The notes under the pieces: generated by a model | The model's input: the letters and a program-made list of their open reading frames with translations, nothing else | What the model was told of the DNA's origin: nothing | Database searches by the model: none | Translations under genes and position numbers: made by a program | NCBI GenBank assembly: GCA_021827145.1 | Contig: JAKAXK010000006.1 | Location: forward strand, 1-50,249 | Direction of reading: 5' to 3' | DNA length: 50,249 nucleotides | Origin: Pseudomonadota bacterium | GTDB lineage: Bacteria; Pseudomonadota; Gammaproteobacteria; Acidiferrobacterales; Acidiferrobacteraceae | Shown: positions 37,496 through 45,354 of the stretch, piece by piece | Layout of the letters: each line of letters starts with the position of its first letter | How positions within the stretch are numbered: position 1 is the stretch's first letter

Positions 37496-38659
37496 TCAAT
37501 TCTCGGTGCGACGATAGAGCGCCATATAAGCGGAGTGACTCAAGACCGGTGTGCGCGCAACCGCAAGCACGTCATCTAGGTGGGCGGGTGTACTGAGCCC
37601 CACGAGTGTCGTACCAAGACCCGGTGTGGAGCGATTGAACTGCAAGGCGCGTTGGGCCTCATTGGCAAGCCTCGGCATCGCCTGCACAAGGATGTCGATG
37701 GGCTGTTTGGCGAGATGGCCCTTAAAAAGACCGTGACTTGCCACGGTATAGAGTTTGAGCGCAAGCGCCGCCTGCAAGGTCGAGGCCTCGCCCCCATCCC
37801 CCGTGACCTGGTTGAAGCGCGAGAATCCCTCCGGCATCACGGCGTTGAACGGCAGTTCAATCAAGGCCAAGTGATGGTCGCCCTCCGTACCGCCCACCGC
37901 CTGGGCGGCCTTTTGGGCCAGCGCCACGAGCGAGGCAAGCGACAGAAATAAAGTGTCATCGGTCGCCACCCGGAAGGCCTGGAAGCTTGAAACCCCATAG
38001 TAGGCGATCGCCCCTTCACGCACCGCCTCCTCGAGCGTCACGAACACGCGGGCGAGCTTGTCGATCAGGGCGGCCTTGCCCGTCACCGGGATTTGCACCT
38101 CGGGCTGATCGATAAGAAAGGCGTCCAGGGTCTCGACCCCCAATGCCGCGCGACTCTGATCGATCTGGGCGCGGATATGCGCGGGGCTCAAGACCTGCGT
38201 GCCCGCGCAGTCCTCGGGGCGGCCGAGGCCTTTGGCAATGATCTCGGCCTCAATATAAGCGGCGGGGTCGGCAAGAGGTGTCCCCGGAAAGGTGACGAAG
38301 CCGCCCTTGGACATAAGCCATAGGGCCCTGCGATCCACACCGTCGTCCAGGGCCCGGCGCAAGCCGGCGCCCACGGCCTGCAAGGAACGTCCATACCGGT
38401 AATGGGCCGCGGTATCGATCACGTTCAGACCACTGACCAGCCCCTTATGGACGATATCGGCGATCGCCCGGTCCGTATCGTCATCGGCCACCCCTGGGAA
38501 GGTCCCGAGGCCTATGGCGCTCAATTTGATCCGCCCCTGGAAATCGCTGTAGTGACCAGGGTCGAGGGCGCCCCCATAGCTGCGACTGTAGGCGAGCGTC
38601 GCCTCGCCGGTCGCCACCCCTGGGATCGGGCCGGCCGAGCGCGCCCCTAAGAGGCCCAT
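37496..38659 (-). CDS. Aldo/keto reductase-family protein, catalytic His replaced
   Basis: A 387-residue TIM-barrel protein of the aldo/keto reductase superfamily. Asp82 and Tyr89 (IDTAAHYRYGRS) and Lys118 (LMSKGG) match the catalytic set. The usual His in the LHNPE-type motif is Asp184 (FLIDQPEVQ), so activity may be altered. The C-terminal NADP region has STPGLGTTLVGLSTPAH. ATG 38659 lies 13 bases inside the end of the deacetylase gene, so the two are coupled. About 270 bases downstream of the pilT-like gene hold nothing else recognised. Confidence 0.82.
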   Translation of the reverse strand: MGLLGARSAGPIPGVATGEATLAYSRSYGGALDPGHYSDFQGRIKLSAIGLGTFPGVADDDTDRAIADIVHKGLVSGLNVIDTAAHYRYGRSLQAVGAGLRRALDDGVDRRALWLMSKGGFVTFPGTPLADPAAYIEAEIIAKGLGRPEDCAGTQVLSPAHIRAQIDQSRAALGVETLDAFLIDQPEVQIPVTGKAALIDKLARVFVTLEEAVREGAIAYYGVSSFQAFRVATDDTLFLSLASLVALAQKAAQAVGGTEGDHHLALIELPFNAVMPEGFSRFNQVTGDGGEASTLQAALALKLYTVASHGLFKGHLAKQPIDILVQAMPRLANEAQRALQFNRSTPGLGTTLVGLSTPAHLDDVLAVARTPVLSHSAYMALYRRTEN

Positions 38660-39828
38660 AGAGACCTCTTAAGGGCCGCATGGCCGGCAAGCATGGCCAC
38701 AAGCTCGCGGATCACCGGGCGCACCGGCCGCTCCTCGCCGTATTCCAGGCGGTCGCGAAACAAGTCCTCATAGTAAGGTTCGTCCTCGTCCTCGTCCCAC
38801 CCGACGGCACGTAGGGCACGGCTTGCGGCCTCCGGCAGCGCCACCGGCAACGCACGCCCGGAGAGCAGTCCCCATACGCCCGCCCAGGCCCGCGCCAACA
38901 GCAGCGGATGATATCCGCCACCGCCCGTGGCCAGAACCGGGGCCCCGGCCGCCATGACCTGCTCGACGATCGAGAGAAAGCCCGCCGTCGAAAGCTGGAA
39001 CCGGCCCAGAGGATCCCCGAACAAAGCATCGGTCCCGGTCTGCAAAACGACCACGTCCGGACGGAATCGCTCGACCACCGGTGGCCATAGGTGATCGAAG
39101 ACCTCCCGATATTCGCGGTCAGAGGTCTCGCGCGGCAAGGGCACGTTGAGGGTACAACCGAGGGCCTTGGGCCCGCCCTGATCCTGCAGACGGCCGCCCT
39201 TGAACGGATAGGCGTAGGCGGTATCCATATGGAGCGACAGGGTAAAGACTGCCGCGTCATCCCAAAACGCCTGCTCGACCCCGTCGCCGTGATGCGCGTC
39301 GATGTCGACATACAAGACCCGCAAACCCGCATCGCGCAAGCGCAAAATGGCGAGCACGACATCATTGAAGTAACAGAACCCGCGCGCCGCGTCCGCCAGG
39401 GCGTGATGCATCCCACCTGCGGGACTAAAGGCGTGGGACCCGGAGAGGACCACATCGGCCGCCTGCAGACTGCTCCCGGTGGCCAGGGCCGGCGTATAAA
39501 ACATCCCAGGAAAATAGGGGTTTTCCAGGGTACCGATCTCGTGACGCGCGCGATCCGCCGCGCGCACCCGCCCAAAGGCCTCGGTGCGCTTCAGGGCATT
39601 CACATAGTCACGGGTATGAAAGCGGGTCAACTCGGCAACGCTCGCCGGGCGCGATCGCATGTACTCCTCGGGGGTGAGCGCCTCATAGGCCTCGATCACG
39701 TCAAAGGCGAGTGACACGCGAGGGATGGCCAGCGGATGGTTGCTTCCGTAGCTTGGCCGCCTATAGTGCGGACCGGCTATGAAAACGGCCCGGCGCGTCG
39801 CCCCCGGGCCCGCAGCCGCCTCGATCAT
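38647..39828 (-). CDS. Histone deacetylase-family (AcuC/acetylpolyamine amidohydrolase-like) enzyme
   Basis: A 393-residue arginase-fold metallohydrolase that removes acyl groups from amines or protein lysines. Zinc and active-site motifs are complete: DIDAHHGDGVEQAFW, SLHMDTAYAYPF, LQTGTDALFGDPLG and GGGGYHP. The upstream PAGGMHHA and GFCYFND stretch is also typical. ATG 39828 overlaps the stop of the preceding small gene as ATGA; a long frame upstream belongs to another gene. Substrate unknown: acetate-CoA ligase control or acetylpolyamines are family options. Confidence 0.9.
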   Translation of the reverse strand: MIEAAAGPGATRRAVFIAGPHYRRPSYGSNHPLAIPRVSLAFDVIEAYEALTPEEYMRSRPASVAELTRFHTRDYVNALKRTEAFGRVRAADRARHEIGTLENPYFPGMFYTPALATGSSLQAADVVLSGSHAFSPAGGMHHALADAARGFCYFNDVVLAILRLRDAGLRVLYVDIDAHHGDGVEQAFWDDAAVFTLSLHMDTAYAYPFKGGRLQDQGGPKALGCTLNVPLPRETSDREYREVFDHLWPPVVERFRPDVVVLQTGTDALFGDPLGRFQLSTAGFLSIVEQVMAAGAPVLATGGGGYHPLLLARAWAGVWGLLSGRALPVALPEAASRALRAVGWDEDEDEPYYEDLFRDRLEYGEERPVRPVIRELVAMLAGHAALKRSLWAS

Positions 39829-40238
39829 CTCTCTTGCAGTCCGTATTCTTTGATCGCGCGCGTGCGCATGTAGAGGTAGGTGTGGCGCACCGTCCGCACC
39901 GCCATCGCCACGGGATTGACCGGCAAGGCATCCTCGCGGCCGGAGGCGAGACAATTCCGGTAATACACGAGCTCCCGCACATTATCGCGCACCGCGTTCA
40001 GGGACGGGTCCCCCTTCACGAAGGCCTTGAAGACCTCGAGAGGATCTGAATCTTCGTCCAGTCCCGGAATCGCCCGATCGGCAGCCATCGCCAACGTCAG
40101 CATCAGGCGATTGGCCAAGCGCAGGGCACCCTCCACGGTCGGCCCAAGCGTAAGCGTCCCCGCGCGCAGCCCATCTTCCAGGACGCGGATCTCGCGATCC
40201 ACGTCGCGCATCGCCATCTCAAGCCCTGACACCCCCAT
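39825..40238 (-). CDS. Helical protein of unknown function coupled to the deacetylase
   Basis: A 137-residue, mostly helical protein with no family recognised. It has an N-terminal amphipathic helix (MAMRDVDREIRVLEDGLRAG), a central LRLANRLMLTLAMAADRAI and a basic C terminus (RTVRHTYLYMRTRAIKEYG). ATG 40238 follows GGGAGGTC. It heads the three-gene set with the deacetylase and the aldo/keto reductase, each overlapping the next. It is divergent from 40324, with an AT-rich block (TAATATTATC near 40281) between them. Confidence 0.65.
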   Translation of the reverse strand: MGVSGLEMAMRDVDREIRVLEDGLRAGTLTLGPTVEGALRLANRLMLTLAMAADRAIPGLDEDSDPLEVFKAFVKGDPSLNAVRDNVRELVYYRNCLASGREDALPVNPVAMAVRTVRHTYLYMRTRAIKEYGLQER

Positions 40239-40323
40239 GACCCGCTAGACCTCCCGCCCCGCATTCCGTAGAATCCGCTAATATTATCACACTGCCCAAT
40301 CGCGGGCGGCGTCCGGGAGGCCC

Positions 40324-40650
40324 ATGAAAAAGCTTGTGAAGCTCGTGCGTCTGAACAATCTCATCTACAACACCAATCGCGACCCCCAGGTCTACCGTCG
40401 CGTCCCCAATAAGCCCTTCCGTATCCAGGCCCTCCTCGAGGGCGAAGGACGCGCGCGCGCCCAGGTCCTGGTCGATGGAGAAAGTCAGGCGCGCTGCGAC
40501 CAGCAGATCACCTTGCCCAACACCTTCACCTGCGAGTTTGCCTTTGACACATCGGGCAGTCGCGTCGCGACCCTGGTCATCGAACAAGGCGGCGAGACCT
40601 TCCGTCAGGATCTGCGGCTCGACGTCATGGAACACGCCTGGGTCGGCTGA
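40324..40650 (+). CDS. Small uncharacterised protein, beta-rich
   Basis: A 108-residue protein with an Asn-rich N terminus (VRLNNLIYNTNRDPQVYRRV), followed by alternating strands with two Cys (RCDQQITL, FTCEFAF). No signal peptide or membrane segment. No family recognised. ATG 40324 has GGGAGG upstream. It converges on the pseudo-receiver gene with one base between the stop codons. Confidence 0.65.
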   Translation: MKKLVKLVRLNNLIYNTNRDPQVYRRVPNKPFRIQALLEGEGRARAQVLVDGESQARCDQQITLPNTFTCEFAFDTSGSRVATLVIEQGGETFRQDLRLDVMEHAWVG

Positions 40651-40651
40651 G

Positions 40652-41035
40652 CTACCAGGCGTATTGCGCCAGAAACTGCGGCAGCACGGTCACGATCTGC
40701 TCGCGCCCATAGAAACGGTCGGCGCGTGACATGCGCATCTCATCTTGGATATCGGCGTCTCCGCCGAAACACAAGACCGCGATCTGCAGGAGATACTCCA
40801 TACGCAGCGTCCTGATCACGTCGATGGGGTCGAAGGCCTCGACCTCATCGAGATCCAGGAGCAGGAAGCGATAGAGCAGGATCTCGTTCCAGTCGCCGGC
40901 CTGATCCAGAGACGTGATTGCCACCATCTCCCAGTCCGGCGGCACCAGGGCTTGTAGGCCCTCGCGCAAGGCCACATCGGTCGTCATCACCAGAAAACGA
41001 CGCTTGAGGCGCGCGGCGATTGTCGGGCCCGCCAT
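40652..41035 (-). CDS. Divergent response-regulator receiver domain
   Basis: A 127-residue stand-alone domain with a receiver-like order of strands and helices. LLLDLDEVEAFDP places Asp61 where the phosphoacceptor usually lies. The acidic pocket is reduced to one Asp (TTD, residue 20), the conserved Thr/Ser after strand 4 is missing (AVLCFGG) and Gly110-Arg111 replace the usual Lys. It is probably a pseudo-receiver that acts by protein contact, not a normal phospho-switch. It lies three bases after the 41039-41440 gene. Confidence 0.6.
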   Translation of the reverse strand: MAGPTIAARLKRRFLVMTTDVALREGLQALVPPDWEMVAITSLDQAGDWNEILLYRFLLLDLDEVEAFDPIDVIRTLRMEYLLQIAVLCFGGDADIQDEMRMSRADRFYGREQIVTVLPQFLAQYAW

Positions 41036-41038
41036 GCG

Positions 41039-41440
41039 CTAGCCGCCCACCTCTTCCTCGTCCGTGCCAGGCCGGTAGAACTTCCCGAAATAAAAGTCGC
41101 GCCGGTCCAGATCCTCATAGAGCGCCGCACGCTCGCGCACTCCCTGCTCCACGATCTCGGCCATATAGCCCGCCTGCTCGCCATCCAGGATGAAGATGCG
41201 GCCGACCAGGTCGTCATCGATATTCAAGAGTCGCGCGCTCAGCCCATCCGGAAAATCGATATACATTAGGTAGGACTGTACCTCGGGGTCCTCGGGGTCC
41301 AAGGGCATCATCGTGACCTTGCCAAGCCAAGCGAGGCGCGCGGCCTGGTTGAACTGGCGAATCTCGAGCTTGCGCCCCCTGCGATACTTATTGAGTTCGT
41401 TTTTGATCTGCCCTACATCAGTAACCTTGATGGACTTCAT
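41039..41440 (-). CDS. Uncharacterised protein paired with the pseudo-receiver
   Basis: A 133-residue soluble protein rich in charged residues, for example NELNKYRRGRKLEIRQFNQA, PEVQSYLMYIDFPDG and DRRDFYFGKFYRPGTDEEE. No domain recognised. It starts the two-gene unit with the receiver-like gene (three bases apart). The regular mix of hydrophobic and acidic segments suggests a folded partner protein. Confidence 0.65.
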   Translation of the reverse strand: MKSIKVTDVGQIKNELNKYRRGRKLEIRQFNQAARLAWLGKVTMMPLDPEDPEVQSYLMYIDFPDGLSARLLNIDDDLVGRIFILDGEQAGYMAEIVEQGVRERAALYEDLDRRDFYFGKFYRPGTDEEEVGG

Positions 41441-41489
41441 GACCGCTCCCCGCCAAAGCGTCCATTCTAAGCCCGACCTCCGGACAGGG

Positions 41490-41519
41490 AAAGCGGCGGA
41501 CGGATGTGCCCGCCGCTTT
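41490..41519 (-). terminator. Hairpin downstream of the 41526-42434 gene
   Basis: AAAGCGGCGG and CCGCCGCTTT form a perfect 10-bp stem with a ten-base loop, six bases after the stop codon of the minus-strand gene. The A/T ends give three T residues after the stem on the minus strand, so it would be a weak intrinsic terminator. Confidence 0.65.
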
Positions 41520-41525
41520 GGGTCG

Positions 41526-42434
41526 TCACCCCCCGCGGCCCACGACCTGCCGCATCACCTTACGAATGCCGCCCGGGGCACTCATGATGTTCATGAAGCC
41601 GTGCGAACCCATCATGGAGGTATCCGGAAAATTCACGGCGATGCGATAGCGGGGACGAAGCGCGATGACCCGCCGCCCCACCACCATCATTTCATAAGGA
41701 AGATAGGCGTAACCGCGGTAGCGGTGTGCATCGACGACGCGCAAGATATGGTGATCACCCCCATGGCCTTTCTTGATCCCAAACCCAAAGACCGTCGTCG
41801 GTTTGGGCGTCCCTGGCACATTCACCTCATAGACAAATGAACTGCCGGCCACGTGCCGGGCAAGATTCGTGCGGATCATGCTCACCGCCGCGGCATGATT
41901 CGGGAACCGACGCACGTGGTACACGTTATTGAAGTAGGGCATGAACAGCGCGTAGTGGTAGCTCCCCGGCTTCAACTCATCGCGCGTCAGCCCGCGCCGC
42001 GAGCCGAACACCTTCATGGCGCCAAGCGCCGTTTTCAAGGCGGCATCGGTCTTCGACAAGGGGTGCAGTCCGTAGGCCACCGCCAAGTAGTCTGGATTCA
42101 CATAGGACACCTGCCATGTACCGTGCACCTTCGTGACCGAGATCCGCTCGACCGCGCCGAAGCCGCCGTGATGGGCCTCTCCCGCGACCTTCAGCATCTC
42201 GGGATAGGTGGCACACATAATGGTCGTATTGCGAAACGGAACATATTGCCCCACGACATCGAAGCCATTCTTCGCCAAGGCCGCCCGGACATCAGCGACC
42301 ACCTTCGTCATCGCCTCCGAGCCCGAAACCTTCTGACCCAGGACAAAGGGCTTATAGCGCGTCTGGGCGGCTACCGCGGTACCGATCGCGAGAGTCGCGG
42401 CCATGCACAACCCCAACCACTGCCTCTTCTCCAT
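41526..42434 (-). CDS. Exported protein, weakly DUF302-like
   Basis: A 302-residue protein with a signal peptide (LGLCMAATLAIGTAVAAQ, cleavage after residue 22 or so). Residues 35-115 (VVADVRAALAKNGFDVVGQY, PEMLKVAGEA, WQVSYVNPDYLAV) have the strand-helix pattern of DUF302 but match weakly. The rest is rich in Gly, Met, Tyr and His (GIKKGHGGDHHIL, YRGYAYLPYEMMVVG). Periplasmic role unknown. ATG 42434 follows GGGGTGA and lies downstream of the porin terminator. Confidence 0.65.
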   Translation of the reverse strand: MEKRQWLGLCMAATLAIGTAVAAQTRYKPFVLGQKVSGSEAMTKVVADVRAALAKNGFDVVGQYVPFRNTTIMCATYPEMLKVAGEAHHGGFGAVERISVTKVHGTWQVSYVNPDYLAVAYGLHPLSKTDAALKTALGAMKVFGSRRGLTRDELKPGSYHYALFMPYFNNVYHVRRFPNHAAAVSMIRTNLARHVAGSSFVYEVNVPGTPKPTTVFGFGIKKGHGGDHHILRVVDAHRYRGYAYLPYEMMVVGRRVIALRPRYRIAVNFPDTSMMGSHGFMNIMSAPGGIRKVMRQVVGRGG

Positions 42435-42463
42435 AACTCACCCCTTATTCTTCTTTCCCAAAG

Positions 42464-42487
42464 AAAAAAGGGGGGCCGAGGCCCCCC
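42464..42487 (-). terminator. Intrinsic terminator after the FadL-type porin gene
   Basis: On the minus strand GGGGGGCC and GGCCCCCC form a GC-only stem and are followed by six T residues (42469-42464). It lies about 40 bases after the porin stop codon and would separate the porin transcript from the downstream gene, perhaps with partial read-through. Confidence 0.9.
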
Positions 42488-42523
42488 ATATTCACACGAT
42501 GTGAACCACAAGCGCGTTTATTA

Positions 42524-43801
42524 TTAAAACTTCCATCCCCAATTCGCCTCGACCTGATACTCATGCATGCTGATCTTGATCGGCGCGCCACCGAAACCCG
42601 CGGGCGCATTGCCGTACACCGACTGCGGAAGTCCATACATAGCCGCCACCGTGAAATCCTGGCGACGCGCCGTGCGGACCGTGAAGCCCGCAGTGACGTG
42701 GCGCTGAATGACACCCGGGGCCAGCACATTGAACAGCACTTGGGACGACGGTATGGGCTGGGTGTTGTAGGCAAAGCCCACGCGCCCGGTCACGGTCCGA
42801 CTCAACGCGATCTGGTAGCCCAGCTTGTACACCGACACGTTCTGCCACCCGAAGCCGGGCCCGCCCGCGGACCCAAGCTTGCTGCCGGTCAAAAGGCCAC
42901 CGATCGGATCCGCGATCGCCGGCACGTCGTTGTAGTAAATCCTCTGGAAATCGAATGCGAGCACCTGGCTGGCCGTGGGCTTAAACGCGAGCCCTATGAC
43001 GCCGTTTGCTGGAATATCAAAGCGCCCGCCGCCCGCAAACAGACCCGAATAGGCGCTGAACTTGGACATGGTCATGCGCGGCGAGTAGGCCACGCCCAGA
43101 TTGATGCCGGGCATGAGACGGAACTGGGCGCCGACCTTGAAACCGACACCGGTCGATGTCGAGACGCCGTTACCGCTCAGGTGGTGGCGGTGCGCCGAAA
43201 AATTCCCGAAATTCTGGAGGCCATCGGCGCTGAAGCTCTGACGCGCCGCGATGATGCTGAGACCGACCGCGTCATGGCGCAAGAACTTGCGGGAGTACGT
43301 CAACTGCACGAAGAGCTGTGAGAGGTTCACGCCGGTCTGGCCGCCGTAATAGGGGCCGCCTGCGCCCGTCGCCGCCCCGGCCGCCGGGTAATGATAATTC
43401 GTGTTCATGCCGCCGTTGCCATAGATCGCAATACCGACATAATTGTTGCGGCTCAGGCGCTGACTGTATCCAATGTGCGGGATGAGGAAGAAATTCGTGC
43501 TGCTACCGTAGCTGCCTGGGCTGGGCATACCCGCGGGGGTGGCGCCCGACGTGTAACTCCGATGCGGCCAGAAACCCGCGACACCCACATCCAAACGGCT
43601 CCCGACGAAGGCAATGCCCGCGGGGTTGATCGCCTGGATCATGCTGTCTTGCGGAAGGGCGGCAGTGGCACCAGCCATGCCGTCACTGATGGAGCTGTAT
43701 CCGAGCTGGAAGTAGCCAGCGGTTGTTGCAAGAGCGGTAGCAGGTAGGGCGATGGCGGCCGCGATGGCCGTAGCCAGCGTCCACTTCTTAGTACTCACCA
43801 T
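42524..43801 (-). CDS. FadL/OmpP1/TodX-family outer-membrane porin
   Basis: A 425-residue beta-barrel with a signal peptide (residues 1-25, cleaved after ALATTA) and the family N-terminal hatch motif IQAINPAGIAFVGSRLDVG. FadL-family channels pass hydrophobic compounds such as fatty acids and aromatics; in a sulfur oxidiser the substrate could be different, which is speculation. It ends in a C-terminal aromatic (NWGWKF), as barrels do. ATG 43801 follows GGAGGA. It is divergent from a second member of the family. Confidence 0.88.
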   Translation of the reverse strand: MVSTKKWTLATAIAAAIALPATALATTAGYFQLGYSSISDGMAGATAALPQDSMIQAINPAGIAFVGSRLDVGVAGFWPHRSYTSGATPAGMPSPGSYGSSTNFFLIPHIGYSQRLSRNNYVGIAIYGNGGMNTNYHYPAAGAATGAGGPYYGGQTGVNLSQLFVQLTYSRKFLRHDAVGLSIIAARQSFSADGLQNFGNFSAHRHHLSGNGVSTSTGVGFKVGAQFRLMPGINLGVAYSPRMTMSKFSAYSGLFAGGGRFDIPANGVIGLAFKPTASQVLAFDFQRIYYNDVPAIADPIGGLLTGSKLGSAGGPGFGWQNVSVYKLGYQIALSRTVTGRVGFAYNTQPIPSSQVLFNVLAPGVIQRHVTAGFTVRTARRQDFTVAAMYGLPQSVYGNAPAGFGGAPIKISMHEYQVEANWGWKF

Positions 43802-44053
43802 GATGTCCTCCTATTGGACATGAACCACGAAGAGCGGCAGGCATGCCGCGTCGCTCGCGTCGATTTCTGTTTTTGTCGTTAGAATCGTTATTAGCGGAAC
43901 TCCCGACGCGAACGGACTCCGCAATATTCCCTAAGCGTCACGTTCCTGTCAATATGCACGAAGGAAGCGATCAAGAACCGCCCCACCTCGTACAGTGGGT
44001 CGCCATAAGCCAAACTTTATGGAAGACTCCACACAACATTAGGAGAGACTAAT
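43802..44053. other. Promoter region between two divergent porin genes
   Basis: The 252 bases are less GC-rich than the rest and should hold both promoters. TAGGAGAG (44040-44047) is a ribosome-binding site for the plus-strand porin. AT-rich patches occur near 43880-43930, but no consensus box could be fixed. Confidence 0.45.
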
Positions 44054-45277
44054 ATGCGTCTCCGAACATCCATTATGTCCGCAGTGCTGATCGCGGTCGC
44101 CGGATTGGGCGCCGCCCATGCGTCGGGTTTCGCGCTCGCGGAGCTGTCGACTGCGGGATTGAGCGAGGCCGATGCCCTCGTCGCCAATACCGCGAGTATG
44201 GGTGCGCTTGCCTATAACCCGGCTGCCATGGCGTTTCACAAAGGGGGATATGATCTCGGACTTCTCGGAATCAATCTTCATACGCAGGTAACACCGACCG
44301 GCGGCACGGGGACCTTTGTGGCGACCACACCGCACTGGGAGACGATGCCCAATCTCTTCTGGGCGAGCAAGATTGCACCGCACACACGCTTCGGGTTTGG
44401 TATAAATGAACCTTATGGGATGCAGATCGCGTGGGCCGCACAAACATTTCCCACACTGGCCCAGGGACCGGCATCAGCGCTTGCGCCTACCTTCACCCAA
44501 CTGCGTCTCTTCGACGTAGCGCCGAGCTTCTCCTATCGCTTTGGCCACATCGCCGTGGACGTCGGGGCCGATTACTACGACGCACACCGGGTCGTTCTCG
44601 GAACGCCAGCCGCCACCGTCAGCGGATCCGGTGACCAGGTCGGCGCACATGTGGGGGCCTTGGGACAATGGGGCACGGTCAGTGTTGGCGCCAACTATCG
44701 CTCCGCCGCCAACGTGCCGCTCGATGGGACATTGGCCTCGCATGCGGGCTCGATCCCCGTGAACGCCACTTTGCACCTGCCATGGCAATTCGCGCTCGGC
44801 GTGCGTGATGCGCTCAACACCAAACTCGGGGTCGAGTTCGACTTCGATCGCACAGGCTGGAGCCGCTTTAGCAATATCGCGGTGAATGCCGCGCCCGTGG
44901 CCGGGGGCGCCACCGTACTCACAAGCACCTATGACTGGCAGTCCTCGAACGCCTATCGGCTGGGATTTCACTACGCCCTGAGCCGGGATGTGAGACTGAG
45001 AGCGGGCTATGCCTATGACGTCGCGGGGGCCACGAGCGCGCACTTCTCGGCGCGCATCCCGGACGCCAATCGTCAGGAGTTCAGTTTCGGGGCCAGTCAG
45101 CGCCTGGGGACGTGGAGCTTGAGCGCGGGTTATATGTACGTGCTCTTCAACACCCGCACCTATGTGTCGAATACCGCCTTCAATGGCGGCGACCCGAACG
45201 GCACCAACGCCTACGACGGGACCTACAAGACCCACGCGCAATTGTTTGGCATCAGTATCGGCCGACGCTTCTCCTAA
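44054..45277 (+). CDS. FadL/OmpP1/TodX-family outer-membrane porin (second copy)
   Basis: A 407-residue beta-barrel, distinct from its divergent neighbour. Signal peptide about residues 1-23 (AVLIAVAGLGAAHASG). The OmpP1 N-terminal pattern is ASGFALAELSTAGLSEADAL then GALAYNPAAMAFHKGGYDLG. It ends in GRRFS, a barrel-type end. It probably imports hydrophobic substrates. Only the general family can be assigned. ATG 44054 has AGGAGAG upstream. Confidence 0.88.
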   Translation: MRLRTSIMSAVLIAVAGLGAAHASGFALAELSTAGLSEADALVANTASMGALAYNPAAMAFHKGGYDLGLLGINLHTQVTPTGGTGTFVATTPHWETMPNLFWASKIAPHTRFGFGINEPYGMQIAWAAQTFPTLAQGPASALAPTFTQLRLFDVAPSFSYRFGHIAVDVGADYYDAHRVVLGTPAATVSGSGDQVGAHVGALGQWGTVSVGANYRSAANVPLDGTLASHAGSIPVNATLHLPWQFALGVRDALNTKLGVEFDFDRTGWSRFSNIAVNAAPVAGGATVLTSTYDWQSSNAYRLGFHYALSRDVRLRAGYAYDVAGATSAHFSARIPDANRQEFSFGASQRLGTWSLSAGYMYVLFNTRTYVSNTAFNGGDPNGTNAYDGTYKTHAQLFGISIGRRFS

Positions 45278-45302
45278 GCGGAGGCGATCGGGGCAGCCAG
45301 CG

Positions 45303-45339
45303 AGGAGAGGCCGGGGCGATCGCGCCCCCTGCCTCTCCT
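45303..45339. terminator. Strong bidirectional hairpin between convergent genes
   Basis: AGGAGAGGC (45303-45311) pairs with GCCTCTCCT (45331-45339), and GGGGCG pairs with CGCCCC inside it around an ATCG loop. It lies between the porin stop and the radical SAM stop. There is no T-run on either strand, so it may act as a barrier or an mRNA 3' stabiliser and not as a classical terminator. Confidence 0.6.
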
Positions 45340-45354
45340 TGTACCGCTATCGCT

